The notes: generated by a model not told the origin, from the letters alone. 64,000 nt of DNA from Phascolarctobacterium sp. (GCA_030531205.1 JAUNOC010000006.1:37553-101552); one strand, 5' to 3'; positions 53,013 through 61,835 are shown, counted from the stretch's first letter. Translations and numbers: made by a program.

Positions 53013-53501
53013 ATGTTAGTATTAGGTATTGACCCGGGTACTGCCATTTGCGGTTACGCAGTGGTGGAACAGTTGGGAAACAAAATTCATGCAGTTCAAT
53101 ATGGGGCGGTCTTTACGGATAAGGATGAGTTGCCGGAAATGCGTTTGAAAAAAATTTACGAAGAGATTTCCGCACTCATTGGCCATTATAAGCCGGACTT
53201 GATGAGCATTGAAAAACTTTTTTTCAACCGCAATGTAACCACGGCCATTCCTGTTGGTCAGGCGAGAGGCGTGGTACTTTTGGCGGCGGCTAATCAAGGA
53301 CTGAAGATTTTGGAATTCACTCCTATGCAGATTAAGAGCAGCGTGGTGGGAACCGGATCTGCTACCAAGGAGCAGGTTACATATATGGTACAACACCTGT
53401 TGAATATTAAAGAGAAACCAAAACCGGATGATGTGGCGGATGCATTGGCGGCGGCTTTGTGTGGCATTAACACTGCATCAACTATGCGATGGATAAATTG
53501 A
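53013..53501 (+). CDS. ruvC: Holliday junction resolvase RuvC
   Basis: 162 residues, starting MLVLGIDPGTAICGYAVV (catalytic Asp), with SIEKLFFNRN (Glu) and KPDDVADALAAAL (Asp pair). It cuts Holliday junctions after RuvAB branch migration. The start codon follows the yebC terminator without a clear ribosome-binding site. Confidence 0.95.
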   Translation: MLVLGIDPGTAICGYAVVEQLGNKIHAVQYGAVFTDKDELPEMRLKKIYEEISALIGHYKPDLMSIEKLFFNRNVTTAIPVGQARGVVLLAAANQGLKILEFTPMQIKSSVVGTGSATKEQVTYMVQHLLNIKEKPKPDDVADALAAALCGINTASTMRWIN

Positions 53502-53513
53502 GGTGCAAAATAA

Positions 53514-54122
53514 ATGATTGCAATGCTTCAGGGCACAGTGGCTCAGATTACAAATGAATATGGAATTGTCATGACTGCGGGGGGCGTAGGGTACCGGGTG
53601 TATATGCCGCTCTCTAATTTAAGTGATTTAAAAGAAGGGGCTCAGGTGCAGTTGTGGACTTATACAGCAGTCCGGGAGGATGCAATTACTTTGTATGGCT
53701 TTTTGGATAATGAGTCCTACAAACTTTTTGAAGTGCTTTTAACCGTGAAGGGTGTGGGGCCGAAGATTGCTCTTGGGATTTTGAGCAGTACCCAGCCGGA
53801 GAACTTTATTTTAGCAGTACAAAATCAGGATTTGCATTTCCTCACCCAGTTGCCGGGAATTGGCAAAAAGGGCGCGGAGCGGATGCTGTTGGAATTGAAA
53901 GATAAGTTTGGCACCATTGTCAAGGGAAGCAGTCCTGTGGCAAGTTCTGCAAGCCTGAATTTGAATACTCAGGGGCCGGTGTCGGAAGCAGTGGATGCCC
54001 TGGCTTCTTTAGGATATGCCCGGGGTGAGATTATGCCCGTGCTGAATAGCATTGAGAATGTGGAAAAATTAAGCAGTGAAGAGATTTTGAAACAGGCCTT
54101 GAAACTTTTTGCCAGGAGATAA
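53514..54122 (+). CDS. ruvA: Holliday junction DNA helicase subunit RuvA
   Basis: 202 residues: OB-fold (MIAMLQGTVAQITNEYGIV), two helix-hairpin-helix motifs (LTVKGVGPKIALGIL and LTQLPGIGKKGAERMLLELK), and the C-terminal RuvB-contact domain (EAVDALASLGYARGE). It binds the four-way junction as a tetramer. 12 bases after ruvC. Confidence 0.96.
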   Translation: MIAMLQGTVAQITNEYGIVMTAGGVGYRVYMPLSNLSDLKEGAQVQLWTYTAVREDAITLYGFLDNESYKLFEVLLTVKGVGPKIALGILSSTQPENFILAVQNQDLHFLTQLPGIGKKGAERMLLELKDKFGTIVKGSSPVASSASLNLNTQGPVSEAVDALASLGYARGEIMPVLNSIENVEKLSSEEILKQALKLFARR

Positions 54123-54125
54123 AAA

Positions 54126-55151
54126 ATGGAATTTACAGATGACCGTATTGTTACAAGCAAAGAAACATCCGGGGACAAATGGCAGTTCAGTTTGCGTCCT
54201 CACCGTTTGGCGGAATACATTGGTCAAAAGCAAATTAAAGATAATTTGAGCGTTTTTATTCAGGCGGCGGCAGGCAGGCACGAGGCACTTGACCATGTGC
54301 TTTTGTTTGGCCCCCCCGGTTTGGGTAAAACTACTTTGGCTAATATTATTGCCAACGAATTAGGTGTGAACATTCGGGTTACCAGTGGCCCTGCCATTGA
54401 GCGGCAGGGGGACTTGGCGGCCATTTTGACTAATTTGCAGGACAATGATGTGCTGTTTATAGACGAAATTCATCGCCTAAGCAAGACCGTGGAGGAAATA
54501 CTTTATTCCGCTATGGAAGATTTTGCTTTGGATATTATTATCGGTAAAGGGCCGGCGGCACGCAGTGTCCGTCTTGATTTGCCACCATTCACTTTGATTG
54601 GGGCAACCACCCGTTTAGGTTCTGTGGCGGCTCCTTTGCGTGACAGGTTTGGTGTGCAATGCCGGTTGGAATTTTATACAAAGGAAGATTTGCAGATTAT
54701 CATTACCCGGGCGGCGGAACTTTTGCAGATTGCCATTGATGCGGACGGTGCGACAGAAATTGCGGGCCGCAGTCGTGGTACACCCCGTATTGCTAACCGT
54801 CTTTTAAAACGGGTACGTGACTTTGCCCAGGTACATGGTGCGCAGGTAATTACTAAGAAAGATGCGGCAGAAGCACTTGCCAAACTGGAAGTGGATGATT
54901 TGGGTTTGGACAGAAATGACAGACGGATTTTAACCACCATTATAGAAAAATTTGGCGGTGGCCCGGTGGGAGTGGAAACTATTGCAGCCGCTGTGTCTGA
55001 AGAAGTGACCACCATTGAGGATGTGGTTGAACCCTATTTAATGCAATTAGGTTTAATTCAGCGTACACCAAGGGGCAGGATAGCAACTGCTGAGGCATAT
55101 AAGTATTTAGGAGTTCGTGTGCCTGATAAAGATGTGGGGCTGTTTGATTAA
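54126..55151 (+). CDS. ruvB: Holliday junction DNA helicase motor RuvB
   Basis: 341 residues. [19 protein letters not shown], Walker [12 protein letters not shown], Walker [12 protein letters not shown], sensor [18 protein letters not shown] and the C-terminal winged helix [18 protein letters not shown]+ hexamer that drives branch migration. 3 bases after ruvA, the last gene of the ruv unit before a dispersed repeat. Confidence 0.96.
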   Translation: MEFTDDRIVTSKETSGDKWQFSLRPHRLAEYIGQKQIKDNLSVFIQAAAGRHEALDHVLLFGPPGLGKTTLANIIANELGVNIRVTSGPAIERQGDLAAILTNLQDNDVLFIDEIHRLSKTVEEILYSAMEDFALDIIIGKGPAARSVRLDLPPFTLIGATTRLGSVAAPLRDRFGVQCRLEFYTKEDLQIIITRAAELLQIAIDADGATEIAGRSRGTPRIANRLLKRVRDFAQVHGAQVITKKDAAEALAKLEVDDLGLDRNDRRILTTIIEKFGGGPVGVETIAAAVSEEVTTIEDVVEPYLMQLGLIQRTPRGRIATAEAYKYLGVRVPDKDVGLFD

Positions 55152-55181
55152 AGAGCAAATAATCAAAGAGCAAAGACCAAA

Positions 55182-55270
55182 TATGGTAGGATGTTCCTGT
55201 GATTATAGCAGGATGGTTATTATCCAGCGGATTTCATATTTTTAATCAAAGGAACATATCACCACAATTA
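55182..55270. repeat. Family A repeat, locus 10 (complete)
   Basis: Left arm TATGGTAGGATGTTCCTGTG then ATTATAGCAGGATGG; right arm TTTTTAATCAAAGGAACATA then TCACCACAATT. Preceded by AAAGAGCAAAGACCAAA words. It sits between ruvB and queH. Confidence 0.8.
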
Positions 55271-55312
55271 TTCATTATTTCTCATTCATTATTATTCAGA
55301 TTGAATTTTATT

Positions 55313-55903
55313 ATGAAGATTTTATTACATGCCTGTTGCGGCCCCTGTGCCTGTTATCCGACAGTAAAATTAACTGAAGACAAAATTGATTTTGATGTTT
55401 TTTGGTACAATCCCAATATTCATCCTTATACAGAATACAAGAAGCGTCTGGCTACTTTGCGGGATTTTTGTACTAAGTGCAATTATAATCTTTTGATTGA
55501 TAAGGATTACTCTTTGGAAAAGATGATAAGTGCGATGCTGGCGGAAGAAGAATGTCGGTGCCGGGCCTGTTACCGGGTGCGTTTGCGCCGTGTGGCAGAG
55601 TATGCGGCAAAACACAATTATGATGCATTCAGCACTACGCTTTTGGTCAGCCCTTATCAGAAACACGATTTCATAAAAGAAATTGCGGAGCAGGCGGCAG
55701 AAGAGTTTGGTATTAAGTTTTATTATGAAGATTGGCGTATAGGGTACGAAACAGGAGTGCAGCGTTCCCTTGATTTAGGACTTTACCGTCAACAATATTG
55801 CGGTTGTGTGTTTAGTGAGAGGGACAGATATTTAATAGTCAAGAAACCTCAGGAACAGGATTTGGTGAGGGTGACGAAGAATATTGCGATAGTCAGAGAT
55901 TAA
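55313..55903 (+). CDS. queH: Epoxyqueuosine reductase QueH
   Basis: 196 residues from ATG 55313. It begins MKILLHACCGPCACYPTVKL with the CCxxC cluster-ligand motif; further Cys are in CRCRACYRVRLRR and YCGCVFSERDRY, and STTLLVSPYQKHD is characteristic. QueH (formerly DUF208) reduces epoxyqueuosine in tRNA to queuosine and replaces QueG in many anaerobes. The start has no strong ribosome-binding site. hydG follows at 22 bases. Confidence 0.93.
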   Translation: MKILLHACCGPCACYPTVKLTEDKIDFDVFWYNPNIHPYTEYKKRLATLRDFCTKCNYNLLIDKDYSLEKMISAMLAEEECRCRACYRVRLRRVAEYAAKHNYDAFSTTLLVSPYQKHDFIKEIAEQAAEEFGIKFYYEDWRIGYETGVQRSLDLGLYRQQYCGCVFSERDRYLIVKKPQEQDLVRVTKNIAIVRD

Positions 55904-55925
55904 TTTTTGAAAGAAGGCGAAAGGA

Positions 55926-57353
55926 TTGGGGTATCAGTATAATCCTCAGAGTTTAGTAGCGGACGAATTTATCAATCATGAAGAAATTTTGGCATCCTTA
56001 AAATATGCGGATGAGCATAAGAATGACAAAAAACTTTTGGATGAAATTCTTGCTAAGGCAGAGTTGCGGAAAGGTCTGACTCATAAGGAAGCAGGAGTTC
56101 TCTTAGTTTGTGATGAACCGGAATATGTGGAGAAAATCTACAAATTGGCGGAGCAAATCAAAAAAGATTTTTATGGGAATCGTATTGTGCTTTTTGCTCC
56201 ATTGTATCTTTCCAATTATTGCGTGAACGGTTGTGTATATTGTCCATATCACGGGCAGAACCGACATATTACCCGCAAGAAACTGACTCAGGAAGAAATA
56301 AAAAATGAGGCTATTGCCTTGCAGGATATGGGGCATAAAAGGCTTGCCATTGAAGCAGGGGAAGACCCTTTCAACAATCCCATTGAATATATTTTGGAAT
56401 CAATCAAAACCATTTATTCCATTAAGCACAGGAACGGTGCCATCCGCCGGGTGAATGTGAATATTGCAGCTACTACGGTAGAAGAATACCGTATGCTGAA
56501 AGAGGCAGGTATCGGTACATATATTTTGTTTCAGGAAACCTATCACAAGGAAAGTTATCTGAAACTGCATCCCACAGGCCCAAAGCATGATTATAACTGG
56601 CATACGGAGGCCATGGACAGGGCTATGGATGGTGGTATTGACGATGTGGGTTTAGGTGTACTTTTCGGTTTGGAGTTGTACCGTTATGAACTTTGCGGTT
56701 TGTTGATGCACGCAGAACATTTGGAAGCAGTGCATGGTGTAGGGCCTCATACCATTTCTTTTCCAAGAGTGAAGAAAGCGGACGATATTGATCCCACTAC
56801 TTTTGATAATGGCATTGATGACGATACTTTTGCAAAAATTATTGCCATTGTGCGGATTGCAGTGCCATACACGGGAATGATTATTTCTACCCGTGAAAGC
56901 CAGCAAGTGCGGGCAAGGGCCTTGTATTTAGGTATCAGCCAAATCAGCGGTGCCAGTCGTACCAGTGTGGGTGGTTATACAGAAGAAATACGCCCGACAG
57001 ATACGGAGCAGTTTGATGTGAGCGACCAACGCTCTCTTGATGAAGTAATTAAGTGGCTTATTGATTTGGGTTTTGTTCCGTCTTTTTGTACTGCTTGTTA
57101 TAGGGCAGGACGTACTGGGGACAGGTTTATGGAACTTTGTAAGTCCAAGCAAATACAAAATTGCTGTCATCCCAATGCTTTAATGACTTTGAAAGAATTT
57201 TTGGTGGATTATGCTTCACCGGCAACCCGTAAAGCAGGGGATGCTTTAATAGAAAAAGAGTTGCCCACCATTCCACAGGAGAATGTCCGCAGAATTTGTG
57301 CAGAACATCTGGAGCAAATTGAGAAAGAAGGACAAAGGGACTTTAGGTTTTGA
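55926..57353 (+). CDS. hydG: [FeFe]-hydrogenase H-cluster maturase HydG
   Basis: 475 residues from TTG 55926 (GCGAAAGGA upstream). Radical-SAM motif CVNGCVYC (C99, C103, C106), then GEDPFNNPIEYI, and the C-terminal CTACYRAGRTGDRFMELC, forming CX2CX22C for the auxiliary cluster, followed by HPNALMTLKEFLVDYA. HydG splits tyrosine to make the CO and CN ligands of the H-cluster. HydE, HydF and a hydrogenase are not in this window. It ends 7 bases before tRNA-Ser. Confidence 0.93.
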   Translation: MGYQYNPQSLVADEFINHEEILASLKYADEHKNDKKLLDEILAKAELRKGLTHKEAGVLLVCDEPEYVEKIYKLAEQIKKDFYGNRIVLFAPLYLSNYCVNGCVYCPYHGQNRHITRKKLTQEEIKNEAIALQDMGHKRLAIEAGEDPFNNPIEYILESIKTIYSIKHRNGAIRRVNVNIAATTVEEYRMLKEAGIGTYILFQETYHKESYLKLHPTGPKHDYNWHTEAMDRAMDGGIDDVGLGVLFGLELYRYELCGLLMHAEHLEAVHGVGPHTISFPRVKKADDIDPTTFDNGIDDDTFAKIIAIVRIAVPYTGMIISTRESQQVRARALYLGISQISGASRTSVGGYTEEIRPTDTEQFDVSDQRSLDEVIKWLIDLGFVPSFCTACYRAGRTGDRFMELCKSKQIQNCCHPNALMTLKEFLVDYASPATRKAGDALIEKELPTIPQENVRRICAEHLEQIEKEGQRDFRF

Positions 57354-57360
57354 TTTATAC

Positions 57361-57449
57361 GGAGACGTAGCGAAGTGGTCATAACGCGCCTGACTCGAAA
57401 TCAGTTGACCCTCACGGGTTCGTGGGTTCGAATCCCACCGTCTCCGCCA
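57361..57449 (+). tRNA. tRNA-Ser (anticodon CGA)
   Basis: 89 bases with encoded CCA. Acceptor GGAGACG pairs CGTCTCC; anticodon stem CCTGA/TCAGT region with loop CTCGAAA gives CGA; long variable arm TTGACCCTCACGGGTTCG. It lies 7 bases after hydG and marks the edge of an accessory segment. Confidence 0.95.
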
Positions 57450-57489
57450 TATTTTTAGTAAAAAACAGAACAGTTAATATAGAAAATTA

Positions 57490-57532
57490 AGCCGGAATTA
57501 CTAACTTTATGTTAAATTTCTGGCTATTTTTC
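57490..57532 (+). terminator. Possible terminator after tRNA-Ser
   Basis: AGCCGGAATT and AATTTCTGGCT form an imperfect stem followed by ATTTTTCT. Confidence 0.5.
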
Positions 57533-57602
57533 TTGCTTTGGCTGATAGGGTATTTTATATATGTTTTAAGTTATTTCATGCCGTTTTTTGTCCTTTTTTT
57601 CC

Positions 57603-57638
57603 AAAATAAGCACCAAAATAAGCACCTGAATAAGCACC
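57603..57638. repeat. 12-base tandem repeat (three units)
   Basis: AAAATAAGCACC twice, then TGAATAAGCACC. On the minus strand it reads in frame as GAYSGAYFGAYFG up to a stop, but no longer frame supports a gene. The whole 57533-57864 stretch is AT-rich and otherwise featureless to me. Confidence 0.7.
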
Positions 57639-57889
57639 TAATTCTTAAAATTTATTGAAAAATTGATTAAAAGTGTAAACCGAATTTTGGGAAAAATAAG
57701 TGGTAAAAATGGGTATGATTTTGAGATTGGACGATAGGGTTAAAAGGGTGAGTTAATTAAGCAGTTTAAAATACCTTAAAAACATTTTCTTGAAATAATT
57801 GGTTGGTAAACTATTCTGGATAATGGGGAGAAATATGTATTAAATCAACACATCCAATAATATAGAGTGAGTTGGTTTTTTATTATTGG

Positions 57890-57919
57890 TTGACAAAGCC
57901 GTACGGCTTGATTTATAAT
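57890..57919 (+). promoter_or_regulatory. hipBA promoter with palindromic operator
   Basis: TTGACA (57890-57895), 18-base spacer, TATAAT (57914-57919). The perfect palindrome AAGCCGTACGGCTT (57896-57909) fills the spacer and is the likely HipB operator. Confidence 0.8.
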
Positions 57920-57964
57920 GTACATAAAATAATTTATTCGTTCGGCATAATTTTAGGTGAGAAG

Positions 57965-58183
57965 ATGAAAATTTCAACTGTAAAAGAATTTGGAGAGATT
58001 ATCAGGAACAAAAGAAAATCTCTTGGTTATACTCAGGCATATGTGGCTTCTGTAAGTGGTTTGAGTATCAGTTTTATTTCTGACTTGGAAAGAGGGAAGC
58101 AGACCATTGAATTGGGCAAGGCAATGCTTTTGGCAAGTTTGCTTGGTATGGATGTGCTTTTGAACGATAGGGGCAACAAATGA
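57965..58183 (+). CDS. hipB: HipB-like Xre-family antitoxin/repressor
   Basis: 72 residues from ATG 57965 (GGTGAGAAG upstream). One Xre-type helix-turn-helix: EFGEIIRNKRKSLGYTQAYV then SGLSISFISDLERGKQT. It pairs with HipA, with which it shares an ATGA overlap, and probably binds the palindrome inside its own promoter. Confidence 0.9.
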   Translation: MKISTVKEFGEIIRNKRKSLGYTQAYVASVSGLSISFISDLERGKQTIELGKAMLLASLLGMDVLLNDRGNK

Positions 58184-59457
58184 CTGGTATATTGAAAGTA
58201 CGCTTGGAAATTAAAGGTAAATTCGTTGAAGTGGGGAAACTGCTGTGTGAGGGAGCCAATAGGGCAAGATTTGTTTATAGTGCTAAATATCTTGCCCAAG
58301 AATATGCTGTTCCTATGTCTGTAAATTTACCTTTGCAGGAAGAATCATTTTCCTATGAAAAAACGGAAATATATTTTGAAGGACTGTTGCCGGAGGGATT
58401 TACCAGAAGGTCAGTTGCTCAATGGCTGAAGGTCAATGAGGATGATTATTTAGAAATATTGCAAGGACTTGGAGCAGAGTGTCTTGGAGCAGTACAGGTT
58501 ATTGACAAGGATTGCAAAGAAGTAAGTCATTATGAAAAATTGTCAGTTACTGAAGTTAAAAAGTTAGCTAAAGAAGGGGCAATGAAAACTGCATCATTGA
58601 TGATGGAGACACATTTGTCCCTGGCAGGAGCATCCGGCAAGGCAGGACTCTATTATGATGGCAAGAAGTGGTATCTCCCCAAGGGACTGGCTGCAAGTAC
58701 TCATATTGTGAAGCAAAGTCATGTACGGTTGAAACATATTGTAGCTAATGAGCAACTTTGTCTGTTGACGGCAAAGAAATTGGGAATCAAAACAGTGGAT
58801 AGTTTTATCCTTAACTTAGGTGAAGGGACAGAAGGGGACATACTTTTTGCAACCAAACGCTATGACAGGTCTATGGATAATACAAAACAGATATTTGACG
58901 GTCTGCCCTGTCCGTTACGGTTGCATCAGGAAGATTTTGCTCAGGCCTTGGGGATTGGTTCAAAAAATAAATATGAACAGGGCAATGATTTTTACCTGCC
59001 AAAATTATTCAGTTTATTGAGGGCAGTATCAAGTAATCCATTGGAAGATGTTCAGGAACTGTGGAAGCGTATTATCTTCAATTACATAATAGGCAATAAT
59101 GATGGTCATATTAAAAATTATTCACTGTTATATAGTGACGATTTTAAAAGTATAAGGTTGGCTCCGGCTTATGACATTATCAGCACAACAGTTTATGAGC
59201 AAGGTTCTAAAAACTTATCAATGGCTTTCGGAAGTGAAAGCAGGATAGACAAGGTTTCTATGGATGATATTCTTCAGGCAGCCCATGAAGCAGGATTAGG
59301 CAAAGTTATGGCAAAGAATGTGTTTGAAACGATGAAAGAAAATTTTGCCAAAGCATTGCGGGAGTCCGCATTGGAGTTGCAGCAAGAAGGGTTTAGTGAG
59401 GTAAAATCATTATCAAGAAAAATATTAAAAACTGGTGGTATTGCATACTGGGATTAA
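58180..59457 (+). CDS. hipA: HipA-family serine/threonine kinase toxin
   Basis: 425 residues. The N-terminal HipA_N region (FEGLLPEGFTRR) is followed by SLAGASGKAGLYYD (nucleotide loop), LFATKRYDR, the HQEDFAQALG block, the catalytic NYIIGNNDGHIKNYSLL and metal-binding LAPAYDIIS. In E. coli HipA phosphorylates GltX and causes dormancy. All kinase motifs appear intact. The pair sits 0.5 kb from tRNA-Ser. Confidence 0.92.
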   Translation: MTGILKVRLEIKGKFVEVGKLLCEGANRARFVYSAKYLAQEYAVPMSVNLPLQEESFSYEKTEIYFEGLLPEGFTRRSVAQWLKVNEDDYLEILQGLGAECLGAVQVIDKDCKEVSHYEKLSVTEVKKLAKEGAMKTASLMMETHLSLAGASGKAGLYYDGKKWYLPKGLAASTHIVKQSHVRLKHIVANEQLCLLTAKKLGIKTVDSFILNLGEGTEGDILFATKRYDRSMDNTKQIFDGLPCPLRLHQEDFAQALGIGSKNKYEQGNDFYLPKLFSLLRAVSSNPLEDVQELWKRIIFNYIIGNNDGHIKNYSLLYSDDFKSIRLAPAYDIISTTVYEQGSKNLSMAFGSESRIDKVSMDDILQAAHEAGLGKVMAKNVFETMKENFAKALRESALELQQEGFSEVKSLSRKILKTGGIAYWD

Positions 59458-59458
59458 G

Positions 59459-59508
59459 AATTTCTATTTCCCAAAATTAAAAAAATCTCATTTTTGAGAA
59501 ATAGAAAT
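59459..59508. repeat. Hairpin after hipA
   Basis: ATTTCTATTTC and GAAATAGAAAT form the outer stem and TCTCA/TGAGA an inner one. It may act as a terminator although no T-run follows. Confidence 0.5.
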
Positions 59509-59624
59509 GGTGTAACAAAAAGTGGAAATGTCAAAGTAAGTGCAGTATAAAACGCAAAATAGCAAATTGACACTGTAGTGTATCATTTTTAGGTGTGCGG
59601 GATTTATAGAGATTAGGTTTAATT

Positions 59625-59649
59625 AAGCAGGTTTAAATACCTGCTTTTT
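59625..59649 (+). terminator. Rho-independent terminator
   Basis: AAGCAGGT, loop TTAAAT, ACCTGCTT then TTTC. It lies before the small excisionase-like gene, with no obvious gene of its own upstream other than hipA. Confidence 0.7.
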
Positions 59650-59710
59650 CTTTTATTTATGCTTATCTCTTGTTATTTTGACATAACATATAGATAAAGG
59701 AGGTGGCAAT

Positions 59711-59893
59711 ATGTTCAATAAACAACTAATGAATATGACTGAAGCAGCCGCTTATGTAGGCGTAAGTTATTCCATGATGCAGAAATGGGTTAAAGGAGGA
59801 CTTATCCCTGTTAGAAAATTTGGCAGAAGTTATGTAATGTTAAAATGTCACGTTGACCTTTTTTTAGAATCATTATCATTTAAACCGTTTTAA
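59711..59893 (+). CDS. Excisionase/MerR-type helix-turn-helix protein
   Basis: 60 residues, ATG 59711 with AAAGGAGGTG. MTEAAAYVGVSYSMMQKWVK and GGLIPVRKFGRSYVMLKCHV match the small winged-HTH (HTH_17/excisionase) fold of mobile elements. No integrase is present nearby; it may be a regulator left by an integrative element. Confidence 0.75.
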   Translation: MFNKQLMNMTEAAAYVGVSYSMMQKWVKGGLIPVRKFGRSYVMLKCHVDLFLESLSFKPF

Positions 59894-60003
59894 TAGCATT
59901 TTCCGTAAGTTCTTAAACTGAACATTATTTGCATCATTTCATAATTGATTTAAAAGACAATAAATCTAACATAATATTAAATAAAAGAGAAAGGAGAAAC
60001 TTA

Positions 60004-60216
60004 ATGATGTTTGAGACATACCCTGATATGCTAATGTTAGAAGAATTTATGGAAATCTTGGGAATAGGAAAGAACCGTGCCTATGCCCTGCTGGACAGTG
60101 GAGAGGTAAAATGCTTTAGAATTGGCAAAAAGTACAAAATCCCAAAGAAGGCAGTTATTGATTATATCGATAATGCAATGAATAAGAAATCCGGAATTAA
60201 TAAGATAAAAAGATAA
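60004..60216 (+). CDS. Excisionase-like helix-turn-helix protein
   Basis: 70 residues from ATG 60004 (AAAGGAG upstream; ATG 60007 also possible). LMLEEFMEILGIGKNRAYAL and LDSGEVKCFRIGKKYKIPKK match the Tn916-type excisionase/HTH_17 family. With the preceding gene it suggests a decayed integrative element adjacent to tRNA-Ser. A terminator follows. Confidence 0.78.
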   Translation: MMFETYPDMLMLEEFMEILGIGKNRAYALLDSGEVKCFRIGKKYKIPKKAVIDYIDNAMNKKSGINKIKR

Positions 60217-60251
60217 AGAAGGAAAACTACCCATGAAAACCTGACCTGACT

Positions 60252-60292
60252 TATTCCTCTTACCTCTTTAATGAGGTGGGAGGAATATTTTT
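60252..60292 (+). terminator. Terminator after the second excisionase-like gene
   Basis: ATTCCTCTTACCTC, loop TTTAAT, GAGGTGGGAGGAAT then ATTTTTATTT. Confidence 0.75.
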
Positions 60293-60374
60293 ATTTACAA
60301 AATAATAGAGTTTCCGTTGCATAATTTGTTGCAAGGTGGTAAAATGGCAGTCCATAGTTATTTTTTATTGTTCG

Positions 60375-60405
60375 TTTGTAGAATGTTTCTGTAATTATAA
60401 TCAGG
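60375..60405 (+). repeat. Family A repeat, locus 11 (degenerate left arm)
   Basis: TTTGTAGAATGTTTCTGTAA then TTATAATCAGG; the closest intact form is TATGGTAGGATGTTCCTGTG. It precedes the decarboxylase-like gene. Confidence 0.5.
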
Positions 60406-60426
60406 AAAGATAGGAGTTATGAATTT

Positions 60427-61743
60427 ATGAAAAAAGTGTTATTTTTAGCGTTGGTTTTATTCTTTGTCCAATTTAATAAAGTTTCGGCGGATGATACATG
60501 GGAGAAATATTCCCCGCCGCCGGTATCGGGTGTCAATTCGGCGTATTTTTACAATGAAAAACGTGCTGATATTACGAATGAATTGATTTATATGGTTGAG
60601 CATAATTCCAAACTCAAAGCATTGTTGGAAAAAGCGATAGCCAAAGGAAAAGAAATCAATCCGGACAAAAATAGCAATCCTGCCCAAACTCTTGAAGAGT
60701 ACTACGACTATATTGATTGGGCGGCCACAGCAATGCCGTGGGAAATTCTTCCTTATGCGGACAAGCACTATTCCAAACTATACGACAGCATTGACCAAAG
60801 TTTAAATTATTTTTATTTCATTAGTGATATGCCGTTGAAAGAATTAGAAAAAAAAGGTTTGTACCACAATTCTATTCAGTATATTGAACCTTATCGCACT
60901 TGGATGATAAAATTTACGTCACTATATGGCTATTTTTTGACGACAACTGATTCTTGGAACAACAGTTATTATGAAAGGGCAAAAAAAGACACTTCTTTTC
61001 ATTTGCATGACGGCACGTATGAAAGTCCGAATAATTGGCGGACTTTCAATGATTTTTTTGCACGATATTTAAGTTCACCCGACAAAAGACCCATTGCCTC
61101 TCCTGATGATAATAGTGTTTTGGTTTCACCGGCAGATTCCCAACCGCAGGGGATTTGGAAAATCAATAGGAAAGGACATTTTGTACATCATAAGGATGTT
61201 GACATTAAATCCCGTTCATTCACATCAGTAGAAGACCTTTTAGCGGACAGCGCTTATAAAAAAGCATTTGCGGGCGGCACATTAACACACACTTTTTTGG
61301 ATGTTAATGATTATCATCGCTATCATTGTCCCGTAAGCGGAATTATTAAAGAAGTTAAGATAATTACAAGTGATGATGCGATTGGTGGTATTACTGTATG
61401 GTCGCCAGAAAAGAAGAAATATCTTCTTTTGGCAAGTGTACCCGGATGGCAAATGCTTGAAACCCGTGGGCTGGTGGTTATTGATACCCAAGAATATGGA
61501 TTAGTGGCTATTTTGCCCATTGCCATGTCACAAGTATCTTCTGTATGTTTTGAAAAAAATATTAAGGTTGGTGCTGAAGTGAAAAAGGGGGATATGCTTG
61601 GTTGTTTCCTTTTTGGCGGCAGTGATATTGTTATGCTTTTCCAAAAAGGCATAAAGTTAAATATGACGGTTCCGCAAAATACCGATGGTAATTATGAGCA
61701 TATTAACGCTTGTTCGCAGTATGGCATTTTAAGCAAAAAGTAG
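60427..61743 (+). CDS. Secreted phosphatidylserine decarboxylase-like protein
   Basis: 438 residues from ATG 60427 (ATAGGAGT upstream). A signal peptide (about 1-21, ending VSA) precedes a roughly 160-residue unknown domain, then the PSD family blocks FNDFFARYLSSPDKRPIASP, VSPADSQPQG, HTFLDVNDYHRYHCPVSG and FLFGGSDIVMLFQKG. The Ser in GGSD (about 399) is where PSD enzymes self-cleave to form a pyruvoyl group, although GGST or GST is usual. Normal bacterial PSD is a cytoplasmic-side membrane enzyme; this one is exported. It may decarboxylate another amino-acid-linked substrate. Confidence 0.8.
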   Translation: MKKVLFLALVLFFVQFNKVSADDTWEKYSPPPVSGVNSAYFYNEKRADITNELIYMVEHNSKLKALLEKAIAKGKEINPDKNSNPAQTLEEYYDYIDWAATAMPWEILPYADKHYSKLYDSIDQSLNYFYFISDMPLKELEKKGLYHNSIQYIEPYRTWMIKFTSLYGYFLTTTDSWNNSYYERAKKDTSFHLHDGTYESPNNWRTFNDFFARYLSSPDKRPIASPDDNSVLVSPADSQPQGIWKINRKGHFVHHKDVDIKSRSFTSVEDLLADSAYKKAFAGGTLTHTFLDVNDYHRYHCPVSGIIKEVKIITSDDAIGGITVWSPEKKKYLLLASVPGWQMLETRGLVVIDTQEYGLVAILPIAMSQVSSVCFEKNIKVGAEVKKGDMLGCFLFGGSDIVMLFQKGIKLNMTVPQNTDGNYEHINACSQYGILSKK

Positions 61744-61748
61744 GATAA

Positions 61749-61804
61749 GAAGTTATAAATTGTAAGTTAGAAGTTATAAATTGTAAGTTAGAGGTTATAA
61801 ATTA
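61749..61804. repeat. 21-base tandem repeat
   Basis: AGAAGTTATAAATTGTAAGT(T) twice, then a partial third unit with AGAGGTTATAAATT. The 61744-62093 gap holds this, two family A loci, a family C word run (61830-61863) and the promoter of the next gene. Confidence 0.75.
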
Positions 61805-61835
61805 AAGGTAAGATGTTCTAGTGATTAAAATCAGG
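61805..61835 (+). repeat. Family A repeat, locus 12 (left arm only)
   Basis: AAGGTAAGATGTTCTAGTGA then TTAAAATCAGG, running into family C words. Confidence 0.6.

Noticed and set aside
22003..55270. Family A right arms as ordinary rho-independent terminators
   Set aside because: The stems are formed by distant arms, not followed by T-runs in a consistent place, and single arms occur without a partner.
57603..57638. Tandem 12-base repeat as a CRISPR array or integrase tail
   Set aside because: Units are contiguous with no spacers, and the minus-strand frame (GAYFGAYFG) has no supportable upstream coding sequence.
57361..60420. A complete integrative element with attL/attR at tRNA-Ser
   Set aside because: No integrase gene and no second copy of the tRNA 3' end could be found in the window.
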